NCBI GenBank assembly: GCA_013041745.1
Contig: JABDRN010000028.1
Span: 123,028-174,344, forward strand
Length of the DNA stretch: 51,317 nt
Source of the DNA: Gammaproteobacteria bacterium
GTDB taxonomy: Bacteria; Pseudomonadota; Gammaproteobacteria; SZUA-229
Reading direction: 5' to 3'
Shown: positions 17,986 through 26,127 of the stretch, piece by piece
Numbering within the stretch: position 1 is the first letter of the stretch
Layout of the letters: each line of letters opens with the position of its first letter
Notes under the pieces: generated by a model
The model's input: only the letters and a program-made list of their open reading frames with translations
What the model was told of the DNA's origin: nothing
Database searches by the model: none
Program-made: the position numbers and the translations under genes

Positions 17986-18525
17986 ATGCTAAAGACTATT
18001 AGTAGCGAAATGTGCTTCACAAAACCTGTCCTCGGTTTTGCCGCTTATTCAGGTACCGGCAAAACCACTTTACTGGTGAAGTTGCTGCCTCTGCTCAAAG
18101 CATATGGTTTGCGTATAGCCATGATCAAGCAGACACATCACGACTTTGAAATCGATAAGCCGGGAAAAGACAGCTTCGAATTACGTAAGGCTGGCGCCGA
18201 CCAGGTCATGCTGGCGTCTGACCGGCGCTGTGCAGTGATCACCGAGTACCAGAGAGCGAAAGAGCCTGTTCTGGTTGAACTTATAAACAGGCTTGAGCTG
18301 GACGCTATCGATCTGGTCATGGTCGAAGGCTTCAAGCATGCGCATTTCGCAAAGATCGAATTGCATCGTTCAGCGCTAGCTAGTCGATTGCTTTTCCCGA
18401 AAGATGACTCAGTGATCGCGCTAGCATCTGATGAACAGCTGGATACAGGCAATCTGCCATTACTCGATATCAACGCCCCTGAACAGGTAGCCGAATTTAT
18501 CAAGCAGTGGCTGGATACATGCTGA
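17986..18525 (+). CDS. mobB: molybdopterin-guanine dinucleotide biosynthesis adaptor MobB
   Basis: This 179-aa P-loop GTP-binding protein assists MGD synthesis. The Walker A region is GFAAYSGTGKTTLL (residues 17-30). DLVMVEGFKHAHFAKIEL is the typical MobB segment, and LRKAGADQVMLAS is the switch-like region. It lies 88 nt after the DmsBC-like fusion on the same strand. bis-MGD is exactly the cofactor the upstream nitrate reductase needs, so cotranscription makes sense. No mobA is seen nearby; the MocA-like gene at 254 belongs to the other molybdoenzyme operon. Confidence 0.93.
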   Translation: MLKTISSEMCFTKPVLGFAAYSGTGKTTLLVKLLPLLKAYGLRIAMIKQTHHDFEIDKPGKDSFELRKAGADQVMLASDRRCAVITEYQRAKEPVLVELINRLELDAIDLVMVEGFKHAHFAKIELHRSALASRLLFPKDDSVIALASDEQLDTGNLPLLDINAPEQVAEFIKQWLDTC

Positions 18526-18724
18526 CCGGATATCAAGATGGAATAGAACAAGTATTCCTATAAAGATACATGCAACTGCGCCGATATCAGGCTTCTCTGA
18601 CAGACGGACTGATTTTACTCAATATAAGTATTTACTAATATGATATACTGCCTGGTTCTATGCAGCCAGCTTCATCGTTTCATGTCTGCTTTTTGTCGTA
18701 ACAAAATAATTTGAGCATAAATCT

Positions 18725-20326
18725 ATGAGCCCTGAAAAGATACCTACAGATGAGTCTGTTGCTGAAAGCACAGCCGTCGATACAGAAGCTGCAGACAGCA
18801 GCGCATCTAAATTGATAAATTTTGATGAGAACAATACGGTTAATACCGGCAAGGACATCAATACAAAGATCACTGCGCTGGATACAGATCTCGCACAATT
18901 GCGTGCAGAACTGGGAGCTATCAACAGCAGTGTGGAAGAAGGCCTGGATCGCCTCGGTGATACCGACACTGACCTGACGGCTAAAGTTTCTGAAACCTAT
19001 AAACGTCTGGGCGAGATAGATAACGCATACAAAGCCCTGCTCGAGATCTCTTCACGAATCGACAGTGATATCAAAAAGATCAATGGCGATGTCAGCACTG
19101 TTGCAGAACAGTCAGCAACGGGTATCAAGACGCTGGAACAGTCTACCATTGCACAATCGAACGAATTTGCACATAAGAATGAGCAGGTGGTGTCACGCGT
19201 CAACCAGCTGGTGGAAACTTCAAAACTGACCGGCGATCTGCTGAGTCAGAAGATTCAGACGACGACAGACAAGATGTTGCAGTTCGAGTCAAAAGTCGTC
19301 GCCGAAATCGAAAGCCTGGCAAGTGATACCAAAGTAAAAACAGAAGCGATACAGACATCGGTAGAAAGTAATAAAGCCAGGATACTCAAGCTGCAGTCTG
19401 TCGATGAGGCCATCATCAAGCGTGCTACCACGCTGGAGATATCATCTGCAGAACTAACAGTTAAGAGCCAGGATATACAGTCATCTGTCGAACAGCTGAA
19501 ATCGAGTGCCAACTATCTAGCCACTGGCCTTGATGAACTGAGAGACAAGACACGCGCGCTGGAAGATATAACACAGAACCATAGTTCATTGATAACCGGT
19601 CTGCAGAGAGCGGGTGCAGAACTTGGCGATAAACTCGCACTGCTCGCCAGCCGTGAAAGTAGGCACTTTAATATATTTACCGCGGGCTTCTTGTTACTGT
19701 TGCTGGTTACTGCCGTCATCTATATCTCTCAACAGAATCAGTTTGAGATTGCCGATGCGATAATCGCCGGTAACAGTGAGAAAGTGGATGCACAGATAGC
19801 AACTCTGCAACAGGCTCAGACTGATACCTCATTGGCCACCAGTGATTCATTAACTGCACTGCAGGACAGGATCGAGCAGCTCAATACCAATATGCAGTTG
19901 GAGATGGATAAAGAGGTCGCCGAGATCGACGACAGGTTGAAGAATATTCAGGATGAAGTGAAAAGTGTCGAAGCACGCTTCAGTAATGATTCACCATTCA
20001 GTCAGATCGGCGATGACAACATCATCCATGGTGCACAATGGATCAATGCCCTGCCTGCGCAGAACTTTGCTGTCCAGGTCGCTTATGTCGATAGCAAAGA
20101 TGCCATGTATGAAATCGCCGGATATTATAATACCTACCTGAGAGATTCATTATCCTATTTCGAGGTCACAGATAAGGGAGTATCGAAGTATGTGCTGTTA
20201 TCCGGTAACTATATGACACAGCAGCAGGCATCTGCAAAGCTGCAGTCGATGCCACGTTATATCGATGAGCAGAAGCCAGTGCTAAGAAACCTGGGTGATA
20301 TACAGCGCTTTATCTCACAGGATTAA
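18725..20326 (+). CDS. membrane coiled-coil protein with C-terminal SPOR-like domain
   Basis: This 533-aa protein has an acidic N-terminus (1-45), then a long predicted coiled coil (about 45-310, rich in D/E/K/S/T with heptad-like leucines). A single transmembrane helix follows (about 317-335, GFLLLLLVTAVIYI), a second short coiled coil (about 350-420), and a C-terminal region (about 447-530, FAVQVAYVDSKDAMYEIAGY ... YVLLSGNYMTQQQASAKLQ) that fits the SPOR peptidoglycan-binding fold. SPOR domains bind denuded septal glycan, so the topology would be cytoplasmic coiled coil and periplasmic SPOR, reminiscent of DamX with the cytoplasmic part replaced. It is monocistronic and ends in a strong hairpin. 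The role in cell division is inference. Confidence 0.8.
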   Translation: MSPEKIPTDESVAESTAVDTEAADSSASKLINFDENNTVNTGKDINTKITALDTDLAQLRAELGAINSSVEEGLDRLGDTDTDLTAKVSETYKRLGEIDNAYKALLEISSRIDSDIKKINGDVSTVAEQSATGIKTLEQSTIAQSNEFAHKNEQVVSRVNQLVETSKLTGDLLSQKIQTTTDKMLQFESKVVAEIESLASDTKVKTEAIQTSVESNKARILKLQSVDEAIIKRATTLEISSAELTVKSQDIQSSVEQLKSSANYLATGLDELRDKTRALEDITQNHSSLITGLQRAGAELGDKLALLASRESRHFNIFTAGFLLLLLVTAVIYISQQNQFEIADAIIAGNSEKVDAQIATLQQAQTDTSLATSDSLTALQDRIEQLNTNMQLEMDKEVAEIDDRLKNIQDEVKSVEARFSNDSPFSQIGDDNIIHGAQWINALPAQNFAVQVAYVDSKDAMYEIAGYYNTYLRDSLSYFEVTDKGVSKYVLLSGNYMTQQQASAKLQSMPRYIDEQKPVLRNLGDIQRFISQD

Positions 20327-20332
20327 GTAACA

Positions 20333-20363
20333 CAGATCCGATACCTTCATGGTATCGGATCTG
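20333..20363 (+). terminator. perfect 13-bp hairpin after the SPOR gene
   Basis: CAGATCCGATACC (20333-20345) pairs with GGTATCGGATCTG (20351-20363) around a 5-nt loop, starting 6 nt after the stop codon. There is no good T-run after it, so it may act as an mRNA-protecting hairpin or a weak terminator. Confidence 0.6.
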
Positions 20364-20453
20364 CTGGCTGTTTCAAGGCTGGTATTTTTGTATGACAGAA
20401 TCATATCTGTTACAGTATCGGAAAGTTTTAACAGGGAAATAAAGGAATAGGTT

Positions 20454-20654
20454 ATGACAATTCTAGAGCAACTGGAATGTGGTCTGCTTGCAAACGTTTT
20501 AGAGCAGGGTGCGAAAGCAAGGATCAAGAATACCGGCCAGATCGTCGAATTAAAACGTGTCAGCGAACATGGGATTTCGGTAGTGTCTTTTCGAACCGGC
20601 GGTGAATATTTTATCTCTAATAAATTTCTGGAACCGCTGCATACGGTTCACTAG
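20454..20654 (+). CDS. 66-aa protein, family shared with 34911-35090
   Basis: This small soluble protein has the core GAKARIKNTGQIVELKRVS followed by EHGISVVSFRTGGEY. The same core, with conservative changes, recurs in the 59-aa protein at 34911-35090, so these are paralogues in one window. The strand-turn-strand pattern suggests a small SH3-like or cold-shock-like barrel, but no nucleic-acid-binding motif is evident. The 7-residue longer N-terminus (MTILEQLECGLL) is its only extra part. It is preceded by AGGGAAATAAAGGAA-type purine-rich sequence. Function is unknown. Confidence 0.75.
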   Translation: MTILEQLECGLLANVLEQGAKARIKNTGQIVELKRVSEHGISVVSFRTGGEYFISNKFLEPLHTVH

Positions 20655-20688
20655 AAACATCATATGGTAGTTTGTATCAGCAGGCTTT

Positions 20689-20916
20689 TTACGAAGCAAC
20701 CTGAACGACGATGACGACTTCGTCATCATTCTCGCGAGTCTCTTTTACCGTGTGGCCATTGATGCGGCACCATGCAGGGATGTCACTGAGTGCGCCGGGA
20801 TCTGTGCAGGTAACTTCCAATAGATCGCCCGGCTCTAATCCAGCAATTTTATTTTGTGTTTTTATGACCGGCATCGGGCATAAAGTATGACGGGCGTCCA
20901 GTTTGTGCAGGCTCAT
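20689..20916 (-). CDS. tusA: TusA/SirA family sulfur carrier protein
   Basis: This 75-aa TusA-fold protein has the invariant LCPMP motif (CPxP, Cys near residue 13), where the cysteine carries a persulfide. In E. coli TusA relays sulfur to tRNA thiolation and MoCo synthesis; in sulfur oxidisers paralogues feed the Dsr/sHdr pathways. It lies about 95 nt downstream of a PP-loop ATPase with redox cysteines on the same strand, suggesting a donor-acceptor pair for a thiolation reaction. This is probably one of several TusA paralogues, so the symbol indicates family only. Confidence 0.9.
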   Translation of the reverse strand: MSLHKLDARHTLCPMPVIKTQNKIAGLEPGDLLEVTCTDPGALSDIPAWCRINGHTVKETRENDDEVVIVVQVAS

Positions 20917-21010
20917 TATCAGGTGTCTATCGGTAAAGTTTTAGTAATATGTATGTCGTTATCTCTCCCGCAGTCGAGATGATTGCTAATAGAGATATTT
21001 AGTTTGTAGA

Positions 21011-22069
21011 CTAGATGTACCACTCCTGTTTTACTTCTGACGTTGGCATCGGAGGGATATCAAACTGCTGCTCTCTACCTTCTTTTGTCGTGGTTTTTAC
21101 TGTCACGACATCAGCATCTCTGCCCTGGCTAAAACGAGCCGCTATACGTGAAGCGAGTTTTAGATCATCATCACTTAGTTCACCATCGATCAATGTCAGT
21201 GGCCCGTTATGACTTTTTATTTCTATAAAAGCGAAGTTCTTCTTATAGCCTTGCAGGAACTTGTTCTCACCGTCTTCACGGCTCACGATTAACTTGAAGT
21301 GAGGTGCCGGACGAATATGTCTGCCTACTTTGAGCAACATGATATCATCCAGTTCATACTCCTTTTTATTCCTTGCCTTCCATAGGTCGACCAGCTTATC
21401 GGAGTAACTCTTATCGGTGAGAAAACAGCAACCACCAGCCGGGGTAGCGTAATCCTCAAATCCATATTCTTTTGCCAGAGCCATCTGCGGTTTACGGTTG
21501 CGGCCACTGAAGCCTTTCATCTTGTCACGATCTATCCAGCCTTCTCGCTCGGGAAGCGTGGCTTCAAGGTTCTTGGCACACAGCGGTCTGACCAGCAGGT
21601 CATCGGCACCGGACTCTTGGACGACGATGGGAAGCAGGTCCTTACGCTGTGACATCGGCCGTTGCCCGATGACCTCGCCTGTGATGATGAAATCAAAACC
21701 GTTTTCTTCCATCCACTGTTTAGCCTTGCTGATCATGAATATCTTACAATCCAGGCAAGGGTTCATATTGGCGCCATAACCATGTTTCGGATTGATCAGC
21801 ACGTCTTTGTATTCTTCGATGATATCGATGATATGTAACTTGATGCCTAATTGTTCGGCGCTCCACAAGGCATTATTCCTTTTAGGTTTTGCCTTGTCCT
21901 TTTTACGGATTGCATGGGTATGGCCCTCTACACAAAAACCGGTATAGAAGTTGATGCCTTCAACATGGATGCCCTGTTCTAGCATGACTTTTGCTGCGAG
22001 CAATGAGTCAAGGCCGCCCGAGATCAGGGCGACCGCCCTCTTTTTTTCAGAGTTGGGTTGTGTAGACAT
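21011..22069 (-). CDS. PP-loop ATPase, MnmA/ThiI-like thiolase with C-terminal NFACT-R-like domain
   Basis: This 352-aa adenylating enzyme has the PP-loop SGGLDS at residues 17-22. A Cys pair in NPCLDCK (C105, C108) and a further motif GGCCFL near residue 215 are suited to persulfide chemistry. The N-terminal about 220 residues resemble MnmA-type tRNA thiouridylases. The C-terminal region (about 240-340, including LKVGRHIRPAPHFKLIVSRE) resembles the NFACT-R_2/DUF814 domain. Such proteins are often misannotated as tRNA 2-thiouridylate methyltransferase. With tusA directly downstream, a sulfur-transfer role is likely, but the substrate is not known. The start is preceded by a short purine-rich patch. 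Confidence 0.85.
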   Translation of the reverse strand: MSTQPNSEKKRAVALISGGLDSLLAAKVMLEQGIHVEGINFYTGFCVEGHTHAIRKKDKAKPKRNNALWSAEQLGIKLHIIDIIEEYKDVLINPKHGYGANMNPCLDCKIFMISKAKQWMEENGFDFIITGEVIGQRPMSQRKDLLPIVVQESGADDLLVRPLCAKNLEATLPEREGWIDRDKMKGFSGRNRKPQMALAKEYGFEDYATPAGGCCFLTDKSYSDKLVDLWKARNKKEYELDDIMLLKVGRHIRPAPHFKLIVSREDGENKFLQGYKKNFAFIEIKSHNGPLTLIDGELSDDDLKLASRIAARFSQGRDADVVTVKTTTKEGREQQFDIPPMPTSEVKQEWYI

Positions 22070-22129
22070 AGGGTAAGAAGGAATGGATTAATCTGATCAG
22101 CGATTATAACATTTGTCGATATAAGAAAA

Positions 22130-22152
22130 AAAGCAGCCCTGAAAGCTGCTTT
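22130..22152 (-). terminator. intrinsic terminator of the VPLPA-CTERM-like gene
   Basis: AAAGCAGC and GCTGCTTT form an 8-bp stem around a 7-nt loop. On the minus strand it is followed by a T-rich run (complement of the A-run at 22126-22132). It lies about 30 nt after the stop codon of the minus-strand gene at 22182. Confidence 0.75.
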
Positions 22153-22181
22153 CATTATCTGGCCTGTTGTCGACCCGTACT

Positions 22182-22988
22182 CTAGGCGGCTTTTCTACGG
22201 CCTATCCAGCCAAGTAAAGCCAGTCCTGAGCTGAACAGGATAATTGGTAGAGGCAGGGGAACGACCGCAGTTTGAGTATGGAAAGCACCAGCAAGAGAGA
22301 TGTTTGCGTTGGCGTTATTGCCACCAGCATTAACATCACCATTGAAGTCATTACCTATAAACAATCGGATGTAGCCCAATTCTATGTCATCAGCTAGCCA
22401 TGAAGATATGTCTTTGCCGTCTTTATCGACTAGGTTGTCGCGAAGGTTAATCGAGGTAGTGAAAATATTGCCTGAGAACTTAGAACTCGATTTTGGGTAG
22501 GTCTCTGAAGCATCAGTTGTTGGATTGACTCGGTACATATAATCGCTGAGTAAAGTGCCATCGCTGAGTAAGGTGCCGTCACTATCAAAAGTAGCGTCAT
22601 TACCAAAGGCCTGTAGCCCGAAAGTGTAGTCAAATTCAGACCACTGAGAGACTATAACAAGATCAACACCTGTGCCGGTAACAACCTTTTTATCGCCGAA
22701 ACCAAGGTCAATTGATGACCAGTTTTGAAGGGGGGACGTACCGGTTATGGGATTGTTAAGGCCATATATAGAGGGGATGGAAGTAGGTGAAGGATTAGTT
22801 TTTAGCGATGTGATATTACTGTTAAATATCGACTCTATTTCATTATTATTGAGCGCGGTGTCGCCTGGCGTTGAAGAAAAGCTACCATATGTACCTATTA
22901 CCTGAGTAGCATAAGCATTGACACCAGCTGCCTGTACTGGAGCTGCTAATGTGGCAAGAATGATATTCAGTAACAGCAATTGTTTCAT
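22182..22988 (-). CDS. secreted protein with VPLPA-CTERM-like C-terminal sorting signal
   Basis: This protein of about 268 aa has a Sec signal peptide (cleavage near APVQA). The C-terminal tail starts with VPLP, is followed by a hydrophobic helix, and ends in GRRKAA, the tripartite PEP-CTERM/VPLPA-CTERM architecture recognised by exosortases. The body is rich in N, S, T and G, with a small internal tandem duplication (LLSDGT twice, from an 18-bp DNA repeat at about 22548-22583). I prefer the ATG at 22988 (GAGA 7 nt upstream) to the earlier ATG at 23027, which lacks a binding site. No exosortase gene is in this window. The likely fate is surface or matrix export. Confidence 0.8.
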   Translation of the reverse strand: MKQLLLLNIILATLAAPVQAAGVNAYATQVIGTYGSFSSTPGDTALNNNEIESIFNSNITSLKTNPSPTSIPSIYGLNNPITGTSPLQNWSSIDLGFGDKKVVTGTGVDLVIVSQWSEFDYTFGLQAFGNDATFDSDGTLLSDGTLLSDYMYRVNPTTDASETYPKSSSKFSGNIFTTSINLRDNLVDKDGKDISSWLADDIELGYIRLFIGNDFNGDVNAGGNNANANISLAGAFHTQTAVVPLPLPIILFSSGLALLGWIGRRKAA

Positions 22989-23052
22989 GACTATTCTCAT
23001 TAAATTTATATTTTTAAAATTTATCATTATCTACATGGATGCCCGTTGAACA

Positions 23053-23502
23053 TTAATTAAAAGTTACGTTTGTCGGTGGTGTTGCACCTGGTGGGGCGAA
23101 AGTTGTAGGGGCAACGGGTCTTGGCGGTGTTACCGGTGGCGCTGGCGGTGCCGAGGGCACTACGGGCGGCATGATCGGGGTCTGCACGACAGCAGGTGGT
23201 TGACTCGGTGGTGCCAGTGCAGAGATACTGTTGGTGCGTAAGGTAACCCTGCTGTCACGCGCGTTCAATGCACCGGTCGACGGTGGTGTCAGTCCGCCGG
23301 CAGCGGGTTCGATATCCAATTCCCATGCACCCCATTTCGTCACCGAATCTACATACGCTACCTCTGACTCACTTTCCTCATCGGAGTCTCTCCACTTTAA
23401 CTCTCCGGCAGACACGGTTGATGCCATCATCAGCATCATAATTAGCGCAAGTTTCTGTGTAAGCATGCTGATCCCACATGCTTTATATTGTGCGTCGCTC
23501 AT
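23053..23502 (-). CDS. secreted proline-rich protein
   Basis: This 149-aa protein has a hydrophobic signal (about residues 14-32, MLMMASTVSA then GELKW). A short charged part follows (SDEESESEVAY), then a C-terminal half dominated by Pro/Ala/Val (PSAPPAPPVTPPRPVAPTT). Residues 66-69 are P-A-A-G, the type of dialanine sequence cut by LapG proteases, and a LapG-like protease gene lies nearby at 25432; this link is speculative. The first ATG (23502, GAGA 5 nt upstream) and an internal ATG at 23466 (GGGA upstream) are both plausible starts. The function is unknown; an envelope or linker protein is the best guess. Confidence 0.65.
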   Translation of the reverse strand: MSDAQYKACGISMLTQKLALIMMLMMASTVSAGELKWRDSDEESESEVAYVDSVTKWGAWELDIEPAAGGLTPPSTGALNARDSRVTLRTNSISALAPPSQPPAVVQTPIMPPVVPSAPPAPPVTPPRPVAPTTFAPPGATPPTNVTFN

Positions 23503-24079
23503 TTGATTCTCTACTTTTTAATACATTTATATTTGATTGATAGATTATCTGCACAAGTTGTGCCAGATATTTTTAATAATAATAAAATCAATAGGTTATT
23601 CAGTAGCTAAAAGGTTTTTACTATCGGCTAATAATAAATGACTCGATTAAAGTGCCTTCGTTCAGCATACTGTAAAAAATAATAATCCCGATATACCTGC
23701 GGACCGATGCATGGGGGTTCTATCGTTGTTTGTCGCCTGTTTTATGTAATTACGATTGAGTTTTTCCTATTTGAAAAAAATAAATAATTACATAGGCTTA
23801 TAGGATATCTCTAATGTTTCTCTTTTTCCATAGTGGGTGTAAAAATATGTGAAGTGCTTAACAAATACTAGATTGTATATAAAACCGACATTTGTCGAAT
23901 ATTTATACACTTAAGGGGCCGACTGCGTAATATTTGTTCAACTTTTTCGCAATTGGTTAAAAAAGCAGCAGATACTCTTGTTGAAATATTTTACATAATA
24001 ACAATGATTACTGACAGATGCCTGTTGGTGTGTCAGTAAACTGTTCATTAAATATGGATGTATTCTTGAAACTCAGGCG
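23503..24079. other. AT-rich 577-nt noncoding region
   Basis: There is no ORF or structured repeat that I can support. It has several runs of A and T and must contain the promoter of the minus-strand secreted protein genes. I looked for a c-di-GMP riboswitch because of the neighbouring signalling genes and did not find the conserved core. Confidence 0.4.
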
Positions 24080-25381
24080 TTAGATGAAATAGCGGGCAAG
24101 ATTGATGGCAAATATCTTCCTGTCATAATTATAATAATCAATATTTGAATTATTACGGGTATATGAGATGTGGGTGTTTAGTGTCCAGCCCTTCAAATAA
24201 CCATCACTGAAATCATAATTGTAACCGAGTACATATCGGCTCTCGATCTCGTCTCGGACAGTTGGCGGGTTGCTCGCCAGCTGGTCGGCTGCGTCATATT
24301 TATATTGTTCAAAATTAAGGTTTAGATAGACGTTGCTGGTTTTAGCAAAGGTAACAAATCCGCCGAGATATATTTCTTCGCTGCTAAAGCCAAACTGATC
24401 GTCATCGGCAGTATGATCGGTGAGCCTGAAGCCAATCTCCAGCCCATTGTCAGCATCTCCGAGTAATGTTGAATACGCGGCCCCGCCCAAAAGGGTGTTG
24501 CCGTCGCGCCCTTCATCTTCCGGGCGTTTGAAATCATTATCACTATAGGAAAGCTCGAAGGTGAGGCCGCGGTAGTTTCCCAGGTCAAAAGTCACTAATG
24601 GATTAAGTGATATGAAGGTCCCGAGTGTAGATCCTCCGAAATAGGTCTGGTCTACCTGCAGGTTGATCGCGCCATTCCAGCGTCCGGTAGATATGAACGC
24701 AGGCCCCGTGCTGGCACTGATTATGTTCAGGCTGAAATCGCTGTTGCGCGTGTAATTATTTCCGGTCCAGGAAACCTGGCTCTGCCATTCGAAATTTGTC
24801 GCGGCACCAGCCGCATTGAACGGTTTATTGTCTTTATAGCGGTGTGATGCGCTAAAGAATGTATCGAGGCCTGGTGAGGCCGTATCCTCACCATCGGGGA
24901 TGATATCTGTGCCACGTAGCGGTGCGAAGTTGATATTGGTGTTATACATCACACCGGCTTTGGTGTAATAAGAAAAACTATGTTCGGTACGAGGCTTGAC
25001 CTCATCGCTGGTCAACTGGCCGAGATAGGCAAGTATAGCGAGACGCACTTTCTCAGGTGTTTCGGGATTATCGAGTACGGTCTGAAATTCCCGCAGTGCA
25101 TCATCATACTGGCTGGCGCGGTGATAACTGACGGCGAGTTCGAGGCGGGCGCGGTTCAGCGATGGCCTTCTGCTCAGGATATATTCGAATTTTTCGATCG
25201 CATCAAAAACTTTTCCGCTGTCTCGCTCTTCCATGGCAAGTTCAAAAATTTTCTGCGCATGTTCATCCGTCATGGGTTCTTCTTTTTTGCCCTCATCGGC
25301 ATAGACCGGGTTGAGGTATATAAAAATAAGGAGCAGGGTAGCGAGGCAGGTGGATAATGTATTTGGCTTTATAATATTCAT
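24080..25381 (-). CDS. outer-membrane TPR plus beta-barrel protein (Slam/DUF560-like)
   Basis: This 433-aa protein has a signal peptide (about residues 1-28, cleavage near VYA). TPR-like helices follow (about 35-130, FELAMEERDSGKVFDAIEKFEYIL, RARLELAVSYHRASQYDDALREFQTVL). A C-terminal beta-barrel spans about 145-433, with alternating aromatic strands and an aromatic ending (INLARYFI). This TPR-plus-barrel order is that of Slam-type surface lipoprotein translocators (DUF560); the family call is from overall architecture only. It diverges from the LapG-like gene with a 50-nt gap, so the two may share a control region. It probably assembles or exports a surface protein. Confidence 0.72.
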   Translation of the reverse strand: MNIIKPNTLSTCLATLLLIFIYLNPVYADEGKKEEPMTDEHAQKIFELAMEERDSGKVFDAIEKFEYILSRRPSLNRARLELAVSYHRASQYDDALREFQTVLDNPETPEKVRLAILAYLGQLTSDEVKPRTEHSFSYYTKAGVMYNTNINFAPLRGTDIIPDGEDTASPGLDTFFSASHRYKDNKPFNAAGAATNFEWQSQVSWTGNNYTRNSDFSLNIISASTGPAFISTGRWNGAINLQVDQTYFGGSTLGTFISLNPLVTFDLGNYRGLTFELSYSDNDFKRPEDEGRDGNTLLGGAAYSTLLGDADNGLEIGFRLTDHTADDDQFGFSSEEIYLGGFVTFAKTSNVYLNLNFEQYKYDAADQLASNPPTVRDEIESRYVLGYNYDFSDGYLKGWTLNTHISYTRNNSNIDYYNYDRKIFAINLARYFI

Positions 25382-25431
25382 GTAAAACTAAGTAGTGCAG
25401 GATGTTGTCAAGTTGAGTATTATACCTGCCG

Positions 25432-26082
25432 ATGGTTAAAAAAACGCAATGTTTGCTTATCTTACTCTTTTTACTGGCAAATTCTAATGTTTGGTCAGCC
25501 CGTGCGGTATCTTCCATGCCGTCCGACCTGTTCGGTTACCAGGAAATACAGAAAGATAATTTAATTATTTTTCCACAGTGGCTGTCTGTCCTCGAGCGTC
25601 ATCTGTTAAATATCAAAGACAACTCTTCCTGCCAGTCGGCAACATTTAACCAGTGCCATCTATCGCAGTGGAAGGCTTTTTTAGAACGAATAAAGCATCT
25701 TCCTCTCAAGCAGCAGATTAAAAGTGTCAACAGATATGCCAATGAAAAAGATTATGTGCTGGATATCGAGAATTACGGAGTGGCTGATTACTGGGCAACA
25801 CCAAAAGAGTTTTTACTGAATAATGGCGATTGTGAGGATTATGCCATCATCAAGATGCTGTCGATGAAATGGCTGGGTCATGATGTTGCTACGATGCGGG
25901 TCGTCGTGGTGCAGGATACTAACCTCAGGATACCACATGCGGTGATGGCGATCAGATACGGTAACGATATCCTGATACTTGATAACCAGATAGAAGAGGT
26001 GATATCGCATGCGGATATCTTTCATTATGTACCGGTCTATTCGGTGAATGAGAATAACTGGTGGATGCATGTGCCGAATTAG
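25432..26082 (+). CDS. LapG-like periplasmic transglutaminase-like cysteine protease (BTLCP)
   Basis: This 216-aa protein of the bacterial transglutaminase-like cysteine proteinase family (DUF920) has a signal peptide of about 23 residues. The catalytic triad is visible: C134 in NNGDCEDYAI, H169 in RIPHAVMAI and D184 in LILDNQ. In Pseudomonas, LapG of this family clips the dialanine site of a giant adhesin and is held inactive by the c-di-GMP receptor LapD. Here the next gene (45 nt downstream, same strand) is a membrane sensor with a degenerate HD-GYP domain instead of LapD. No giant adhesin is encoded in the window, so the substrate is unknown. Confidence 0.88.
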   Translation: MVKKTQCLLILLFLLANSNVWSARAVSSMPSDLFGYQEIQKDNLIIFPQWLSVLERHLLNIKDNSSCQSATFNQCHLSQWKAFLERIKHLPLKQQIKSVNRYANEKDYVLDIENYGVADYWATPKEFLLNNGDCEDYAIIKMLSMKWLGHDVATMRVVVVQDTNLRIPHAVMAIRYGNDILILDNQIEEVISHADIFHYVPVYSVNENNWWMHVPN

Positions 26083-26127
26083 TGTCTCATCTAGTCAATG
26101 GCCAGGCAGATATGGATGTGAAGGTGA

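Noticed and set aside
23503-24079. c-di-GMP riboswitch near the signalling genes
   Set aside because: I could not find the conserved GEMM core or tetraloop receptor on either strand.
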